Origin: Clostridia bacterium
Lineage (GTDB): Bacteria; Bacillota; Clostridia; Lachnospirales; CAG-274
NCBI GenBank assembly: GCA_030524425.1
Contig: JAUNGN010000021.1
Coordinates: 1 to 40,053, forward strand
Length of the DNA: 40,053 nucleotides
Reading direction: 5' to 3'
The notes under the pieces were generated by a model. That model saw only the letters and a list, made by a program, of their open reading frames with translations, was not told the origin of the DNA and ran no database searches. Shown here in pieces: positions 35,550 to 40,053 of the stretch; positions within the stretch are counted from its first letter, which is position 1; every line of letters begins with the position of its first letter. The translations under genes and the position numbers were made by a program.

Positions 35550-36575
35550 TTATTTACGCTTTGTAATCTCCAAAATTTTATTTTTAACCTGCTCTATTGA
35601 CAAACCCGTAGTATCAATAACCACAGCATCCTCTGCTACAGACAAAGGATTTACCTTTCTGTTTTTGTCATAATCATCCCTTTGAATGATTTCTTTAATT
35701 ATATTATTATAATCGAAGGAAATTCCCTTCTCACTAAGCTCATTGCAGCGTCTTTTTGCTCTTTCCTCAACCTCAGCATCAAGATAAATTTTAACCCGTG
35801 CATTTTTAAGCACATTAGTACCTATATCTCTGCCATCCATGACTACTTTATTATTTTCAGCAATTTTTCTCTGAAGCTCAACAAGCAATTCCCTTACCTC
35901 CGGTATGGCAGCAACCTTTGAGGCAGCCTCTGCAACAGACTGAGTTCTTATTTCTTCCGTTACATCCTTATCATTTAAAGATATCCTTTGAACTCCATTA
36001 TCAAACTCAATATTTATATTAATTAAAGGCAATGCCTTTATAATACTTTCATCATCAAAAATACCAATACCATTATCAAGACAATATAAGCCAACGGCTC
36101 TGTACATAGCGCCTGTATCTGCATATATATAGCCTAATTCCTTTGAAATAAGCCTTGCAACAGTACTTTTGCCTGAACCTGCAGGACCGTCTATGGCAAC
36201 AGCCTCGATTTTGCTTTTGTTTACAATATCAGGCCTTAGTCTTTTAGCACCCTTTAAATATATGTGATTCATATCCCTCTGCTTTTTGTCTGTTTCAACA
36301 GTTACCGCAGCTCTAATACACATTTTAAGGCTTCCTTCCACATAAAGCTCCTGTGCACACATAAGAGAAGCATCCACTATTCCTATCTCTCTTGCAGCCA
36401 CAGCAGGATAAGTAGCATCCAAATCCCTTGTACATGTAAAAAGTATTGATATAATATCCTCTATATTCAAACCATTTGACTTAATTATTTCACTAAGCAT
36501 TATTTTTGTATTTTCCCAAATACAGGCTTTACTGTTTTCTTCAGCAGTAATGGCACCTCGAATACAACAATTCAT
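35550..36575 (-). CDS. Fusion of AroH-type chorismate mutase and CMP kinase
   Basis: The protein is 341 aa. The ATG at 36575 has AAGGAGG upstream; an in-frame TTG 21 nt earlier is within the upstream gene. Residues 1-~118 match AroH: Arg6 in IRGAIT, Arg62 in AAREIG, Glu76 and Arg88 in AQELYVEGSLKMCIR, Tyr106 in HIYLKG and Arg114 in RLRPD, all the active-site residues of the Bacillus enzyme. Residues ~122-341 are cytidylate kinase: IDGPAGSGKST P-loop at 129-137, YADTGAMYRAVGLY and VMDGRDIGTNVL. The two reactions are chorismate to prephenate and CMP/dCMP phosphorylation. The single ORF has no stop or frameshift between the domains. It lies between the BaiN-type gene (overlap 0, stop codon in its ribosome site) and ispH-rpsA. 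Confidence 0.93.
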   Translation of the reverse strand: MNCCIRGAITAEENSKACIWENTKIMLSEIIKSNGLNIEDIISILFTCTRDLDATYPAVAAREIGIVDASLMCAQELYVEGSLKMCIRAAVTVETDKKQRDMNHIYLKGAKRLRPDIVNKSKIEAVAIDGPAGSGKSTVARLISKELGYIYADTGAMYRAVGLYCLDNGIGIFDDESIIKALPLININIEFDNGVQRISLNDKDVTEEIRTQSVAEAASKVAAIPEVRELLVELQRKIAENNKVVMDGRDIGTNVLKNARVKIYLDAEVEERAKRRCNELSEKGISFDYNNIIKEIIQRDDYDKNRKVNPLSVAEDAVVIDTTGLSIEQVKNKILEITKRK

Positions 36576-36589
36576 TTGTATTCTCCTCC

Positions 36590-37813
36590 TTAACAATTAT
36601 TTCCTGCAAGATATCCTGTTGAAAACGCTATCTGCAAATTAAATCCGCCGGTAAAACTGTCAACATCAATAACCTCTCCGGCAAAATACAAGCCATTTAT
36701 AATCTTTGATTCCATAGTTGAGGGGTCAATTTCATCAACCGAAACTCCTCCTCTTGTAACTACAGCCTCATTATAGCCTGTTGTATCTGTAATATTTATT
36801 GTAAGATTTTTAATAAGTTCCAGTAATCCTGTTCTTTCCTCTTTTGTTATACTGTTTACTTTCTTTTCGGAATCAATACCCGAAAGTCTTATAATAACAG
36901 GTATAAGCTTTTGAGGAAGTAAATCATCAAGAGAATTTTTAAAGTCCTTATTTAAATATTTCTGAAAATCCTTTAACAGCCTTAAATCAAGCTCCCTTTT
37001 ACTCAGTGCAGGCTTTAAATCTATATGAAGCTTAGGCTTTTCATTCATTCTGTCATTTATATATCGGCTTGCTGATAAAATAACAGGACCCGTTACACCG
37101 AAATGGGTAAACATCATTTCACCAAAATCAGAATAAACCTCTTTATTGTCAATAGTAACCTTAATGCTTATATTTTTAAGACTAAGTCCCATTAAATCAG
37201 GAATCCACTTTTCCTTAGCCTTTAAGGGAACTAATGAGGGATAACACTCAGTTATAGTATGTCCGCATTTTTCAGCAAATTTGTAGCCGTCACCTGTTGA
37301 GCCTGTCATGGGGTAAGAAAGCCCCCCTGTTGCCACAATAACACTGTCACAAGCTAAAATCCTGTTATCCTTTAACTTAACTCCCGTTATCTTATTATCA
37401 GCAGTTATAATGTCCTTAACCTCAGTTTCATACATTATTTTACAGCCGCTGTTTTTTACAAATCCTTCCATAGCCCTTACAATATCGTTTGACTTTTCAG
37501 ACTTTGGAAAAACTCTGTTTCCCCTTTCCACCTTAACAGGTACACCAAGGGATTCAAAAAAATCCATGGCAGAATCACTGCCAAATGTATAGAAGGCACT
37601 GTACAAAAAATACGGATTACCCGGTGTATTAGCTATAAGTCCTTCAGGGTCAACGGCATTTGTAACATTACACCTGCCCTTTCCTGTGATATAAAGCTTT
37701 CTTCCAACCTTATTCATTTTTTCAATAAGAGTAACATTATTACCCCTTAGACCTGCCTGACCTGCAGCCATCATGCCTGCCGGTCCGCCGCCTATAACAA
37801 TGACCTTTTTCAT
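36590..37813 (-). CDS. BaiN/HI0933-family FAD-dependent oxidoreductase
   Basis: The protein is 407 aa. The N-terminal GGGPAGMMAAGQAG binds FAD; NKVGRKLYITGKGRCNVTNA and VATGGLSYPMTGSTGDGYKF are the family signatures, and the C-terminal GLYFAGEVIDVDSFTGGFNL with QIAFSTGYLAG closes the FAD domain. Some homologues (BaiN) reduce bile acids, but most are of unknown substrate, so no role is assigned. ATG follows AAGGATAATAAT. It is the first gene before aroH-cmk in this gene cluster. Confidence 0.92.
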   Translation of the reverse strand: MKKVIVIGGGPAGMMAAGQAGLRGNNVTLIEKMNKVGRKLYITGKGRCNVTNAVDPEGLIANTPGNPYFLYSAFYTFGSDSAMDFFESLGVPVKVERGNRVFPKSEKSNDIVRAMEGFVKNSGCKIMYETEVKDIITADNKITGVKLKDNRILACDSVIVATGGLSYPMTGSTGDGYKFAEKCGHTITECYPSLVPLKAKEKWIPDLMGLSLKNISIKVTIDNKEVYSDFGEMMFTHFGVTGPVILSASRYINDRMNEKPKLHIDLKPALSKRELDLRLLKDFQKYLNKDFKNSLDDLLPQKLIPVIIRLSGIDSEKKVNSITKEERTGLLELIKNLTINITDTTGYNEAVVTRGGVSVDEIDPSTMESKIINGLYFAGEVIDVDSFTGGFNLQIAFSTGYLAGNNC

Positions 37814-37865
37814 ATTATTATCCTTAATTAATTTAAAGAAATATTTTAATTACTTTTAAATTATA

Positions 37866-38753
37866 TTATAAATATTTTTTCTTAATAGCAGAAGAATAAA
37901 CCTTATATTCGCCCCACAAATCCTCAAGCTTGTCAAGACCTTCAGCAATATACCCTTTACGTTTCATGCTTATTGCCACAAGCAAAGCGTTAATAAGGCT
38001 TAACGGTGCCACTAAACTGTCTACAAAGCTTAACATATCACTGCTTGCAATAAGGCTTATTGTCGCATCGTTTACAAGAGGTGACTGTTTACTGTCTGTT
38101 ATGGCAATGGTTTTTGCTCCTCTTGAATGTGCATACTCTATAGCCTTAACAGTCTTGTTTGAATATCTTGGAAAACTTATACCAATAAGTAAATCTCCCT
38201 CTTCAATCCTGAATATATGCTCAAAGGTTTCTGTTACAGCACCTGTTGATGCGTTTACAACATTATCTCTCATTAAATTAAGATAAAAGTCAAGAAAATG
38301 AGATAACGCTGACGAACTTCGTCCGCCGACAATATAAACTCTCTTTGCACTTGCTATATAATCAACTGCTTCATCAAACTCTTTAGGATTTATGGAATCT
38401 AAAGTTTCGGAAATTCTTGTTAAATCACTTTCAAGCACGCTTTTTAAAATATGCTTGTCAGCCTTAGCAATTCTGTCAGATGAAACCTTCATTCTCTGAG
38501 ATGCCGTAAGCTCATTTTTAACAAGCTCCTGCAAAGCCTCCTGAAGCTTTGGATATCCGTCAAAGCCAAGTTCAATGGCAAAACGTACAACAGTTGATTC
38601 ACTTACTCCTGCAATTTCACCAAGCTTTGAAGCTGTTAAATAAACTGCTCCGTCATAATGATCTTTAAGAAAATTGGCAATTCTCTTTTGTCCCTTGCTA
38701 AGACCACTCATTTTTTCATCAATTATTTTTAGTAAATCATTACTGTCTGCCAT
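37866..38753 (-). CDS. RpiR/MurR-family regulator with SIS domain
   Basis: The protein is 295 aa starting at the ATG at 38753; a GTG 15 nt earlier is possible. The N-terminal RpiR helix-turn-helix has LSKGQKRIANFL, YLTASKLGEIAGVSESTVVR and FAIELGFDGYPKLQEAL. The SIS domain spans ~125-255 (RVYIVGGRSSSALSHFL, GDLLIGISFPRYSNKTVKAI) and would bind a phosphosugar. It is transcribed from its own promoter and has no sugar catabolic genes beside it, so the target is unknown; it lies downstream of the membrane-protein pair. Confidence 0.92.
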   Translation of the reverse strand: MADSNDLLKIIDEKMSGLSKGQKRIANFLKDHYDGAVYLTASKLGEIAGVSESTVVRFAIELGFDGYPKLQEALQELVKNELTASQRMKVSSDRIAKADKHILKSVLESDLTRISETLDSINPKEFDEAVDYIASAKRVYIVGGRSSSALSHFLDFYLNLMRDNVVNASTGAVTETFEHIFRIEEGDLLIGISFPRYSNKTVKAIEYAHSRGAKTIAITDSKQSPLVNDATISLIASSDMLSFVDSLVAPLSLINALLVAISMKRKGYIAEGLDKLEDLWGEYKVYSSAIKKKYL

Positions 38754-38810
38754 ACTTTTCAATCTCACTTTATCATTTTTGTATACAATTTATCATAGTA
38801 CCATATTGTT

Positions 38811-38839
38811 ATATTATCACAGTTTATTTTTTTAGTCAA
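38811..38839 (-). promoter_or_regulatory. Promoter of the RpiR-family gene
   Basis: On the minus strand TTGACT (38834-38839), 17 nt, TAATAT (38811-38816), about 55 nt before the ATG. Confidence 0.65.
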
Positions 38840-38922
38840 TAAAATTCGTATATTAATATTAGTTATTAAAAACACATACTTTATTGATTATAACATAATA
38901 TGCAGCCTTTTTAATAAAAAAG

Positions 38923-38951
38923 GAGGTGCATATCAAATTGAAGTGCACCTC
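38923..38951 (-). terminator. Terminator of the DUF2752-DUF4234 unit
   Basis: GAGGTGCA (38923-38930) pairs with TGCACCTC (38944-38951) around a 13-nt loop; on the minus strand CTTTTTTATT follows. It lies 22 nt beyond the DUF4234 stop. Confidence 0.83.
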
Positions 38952-38973
38952 TCTTTTAATTGTAATTAAAATA

Positions 38974-39381
38974 TTAATTATTAACAACATTAGCAGTCTT
39001 ACTATTATATGCGTAAGCTAAAGCATTTGTATTCTTAATAATAATATGCATAGCAATAAACGGACCGATACCGCATAATAATGCGCCAAATAACATCCAC
39101 ATAAGAACTGATGTACCATTTTCGCTAAATGTCAAACCATAACGCGGAGCATTTTCACTAAGACGGTTACCTAATGAATAATACCAAACCCAAGCATAAA
39201 TTCCACAGGTACAGATACTTAATAAAATCAGCTTTAGCAATCCTGCAGTACTCTTTCCATCACCGTCACAAACAGTATTGACATCAGCTGCAAGTTTATG
39301 TAAAAAATAATAATCGTAAATGCCACAAGTGCAAATACCTAATAAAATATACATTAAAAGACTTCTATCACTTTTTACCAT
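38974..39381 (-). CDS. DUF4234-like membrane protein
   Basis: The protein is 135 aa; ATG follows AGGAGGAGTTATTA and overlaps the upstream stop by 1 nt (TAATG). It contains two copies of an ICTCGIY motif (LLGICTCGIYDYYFLHKLAA and LLSICTCGIYAWVWYYSLGN), the repeat of DUF4234, followed by a third membrane segment (MWMLFGALLCGIGPFIAMHI) and NTNALAYAYN. Function is unknown. Translational coupling to the DUF2752 gene suggests the two form one unit. Confidence 0.85.
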   Translation of the reverse strand: MVKSDRSLLMYILLGICTCGIYDYYFLHKLAADVNTVCDGDGKSTAGLLKLILLSICTCGIYAWVWYYSLGNRLSENAPRYGLTFSENGTSVLMWMLFGALLCGIGPFIAMHIIIKNTNALAYAYNSKTANVVNN

Positions 39382-39812
39382 TAATAACTCCTCCTTTCTA
39401 AAATATTATAAGCAGTTTTATATATAAATCCATTGCTTAACTTAATTTTAATAAGCATATCTGAGGGATTAAGTAACCTCATCAGATATACTAATATAAA
39501 CATAACAACAATTATAAACAAACATGCATTAAATGTTCTTTTTCCCATCCTATCTCTAAACATTATAATACCTGCAAACACAGGCATAAGAAAACACAAG
39601 GGATGAAGCCTGTATGCCTCCAGAAAATCAAATTTTAATAAGCATATTACGGCTCTTGTCATACCGCACCCAAGGCACGGAACACCTGTAAAAAACAATA
39701 TAGGACACCCAATTCCTGATAATGCTGTAAAAATAATATATAATAAAATACTTAATATTAATGAACTATTTTTTTTCAATAATGTGATTATATCAATAAA
39801 AAAATGAAACAC
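39381..39812 (-). CDS. DUF2752-family membrane protein
   Basis: The protein is 143 aa with a GTG start; AGGA lies 7 nt upstream. The DUF2752 motif is clear: CPILFFTGVPCLGCGMTRAV, then LKFDFLEAYRLHPLCFLMPV. It has about four membrane segments. The conserved Cys pair (PCLGCG) suggests metal or disulfide chemistry, but the family has no assigned function. It is the first gene of a two-gene unit with a strong promoter. Confidence 0.88.
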   Translation of the reverse strand: MFHFFIDIITLLKKNSSLILSILLYIIFTALSGIGCPILFFTGVPCLGCGMTRAVICLLKFDFLEAYRLHPLCFLMPVFAGIIMFRDRMGKRTFNACLFIIVVMFILVYLMRLLNPSDMLIKIKLSNGFIYKTAYNILERRSY

Positions 39813-39855
39813 TTAAATATCCTACGCAATCTATTTCATATAACTGACAACAATA

Positions 39856-39884
39856 AGTATATACAATATTATGTAAAATGTCAA
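39856..39884 (-). promoter_or_regulatory. Strong promoter of the DUF2752-DUF4234 unit
   Basis: On the minus strand TTGACA (39879-39884), 17 nt, TATACT (39856-39861), about 45 nt before the GTG start. Confidence 0.83.
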
Positions 39885-39927
39885 GAAATTCTGTCGATTT
39901 TATTATAAATTTATTAAGCTTTTCTTA

Positions 39928-39960
39928 ACAAAAAAATCTCCCCCGGTATGATGACGAGGG
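39928..39960 (-). terminator. Minus-strand terminator-like hairpin
   Basis: Read on the minus strand CCCTCG pairs with CGGGGG (one G-U) over a 9-nt loop and is followed by AGATTTTTTTG. It would stop transcripts entering from the right of the window. Confidence 0.55.
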
Positions 39961-39999
39961 CACTGAAAAAGCATTGATTTTTTTGAATAAATAATTACC

Positions 40000-40046
40000 A
40001 AAAATCCCAAAAGAAGAACTTTTCATGGCTTCTTTTGGGATTTTTT
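40000..40046. terminator. Long bidirectional terminator at the right edge
   Basis: AAAAATCCCAAAAGAAG (40000-40016) pairs with CTTCTTTTGGGATTTTT (40029-40045) around a 12-nt loop, a perfect 17-bp stem with T runs on both strands. It likely ends a gene beyond the window. Confidence 0.85.
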
Positions 40047-40053
40047 ATGTAGC

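Noticed and set aside
1..40053. CRISPR arrays, tRNA or rRNA genes, riboswitches
   Set aside because: No regularly spaced repeats, cloverleaf-like sequences with CCA-type ends or recognisable riboswitch cores were seen on reading both strands.

Overview
The window looks like a chromosomal segment of an AT-rich, spore-forming, gut-type Clostridia, most likely Lachnospiraceae. Reasons: an IspH fused to ribosomal protein S1, a GerW/YtfJ sporulation protein beside a DUF2953 (YtfI-like) protein, a spore-photoproduct-lyase-family radical SAM protein, a GH43 xylosidase/arabinosidase, strong AGGAGG-type ribosome binding sites and several GTG/TTG starts. No tRNA, rRNA, CRISPR array or prophage was found. 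Almost every gene is on the minus strand.

Layout. 1-7600 is a secreted/surface module: a large YD/Rhs-repeat protein (truncated by the window edge), directly preceded by a papain-fold protein in which all three catalytic positions are replaced and which ends in a cohesin-like domain; a divergent small XRE-type regulator with an inverted repeat beside its -10 box; and a small secreted protein of unknown function. 7600-8600 carries no intact gene but holds a decayed IS481-like transposase in three frames. 8608-9405 is an SDR oxidoreductase (gluconate 5-dehydrogenase type) behind a perfect consensus promoter. 9542-12430 holds a HAD phosphatase and a three-gene polar amino acid ABC transporter. 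12569-14259 is a very AT-rich two-gene island: a processive-type glycosyltransferase and a small 2-3 TM protein.

14393-26640 is a tightly packed minus-strand housekeeping operon: rnhB, yraN, pgeF, an SPL-family radical SAM gene, a DUF512 radical SAM gene, der, plsY, gpsA, GH43, an unknown gene, DUF2953, ytfJ, an unknown membrane protein and guaA. It starts at a TTGAAA-17-TATAAT promoter and ends at a hairpin after guaA. The GH43 gene is coupled to gpsA and is a catabolic passenger in the operon. 26879-28731 has a lipoprotein gene behind a perfect consensus promoter and a divergent cytoplasmic-type subtilisin that overlaps a 47-codon membrane microprotein gene.

28979-33525 is a complete branched-chain amino acid ABC transporter (binding protein, livH, livM, livG, livF) with a hairpin after the binding-protein gene. 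33598-37813 holds ispH-rpsA, an aroH-cmk fusion (chorismate mutase plus CMP kinase) and a BaiN/HI0933-type flavoprotein. 37866-38753 is an RpiR/SIS regulator. 38974-39812 is a two-gene membrane-protein unit (DUF2752, DUF4234) with its own strong promoter. The right edge carries two terminators for genes outside the window.

The most unusual items are the catalytically dead papain/cohesin protein paired with the Rhs protein under a likely dedicated regulator, the AroH-Cmk fusion, and the overlapping microprotein behind the subtilisin. Gene family names come from recognising motifs in the translated sequence; no database search was run.
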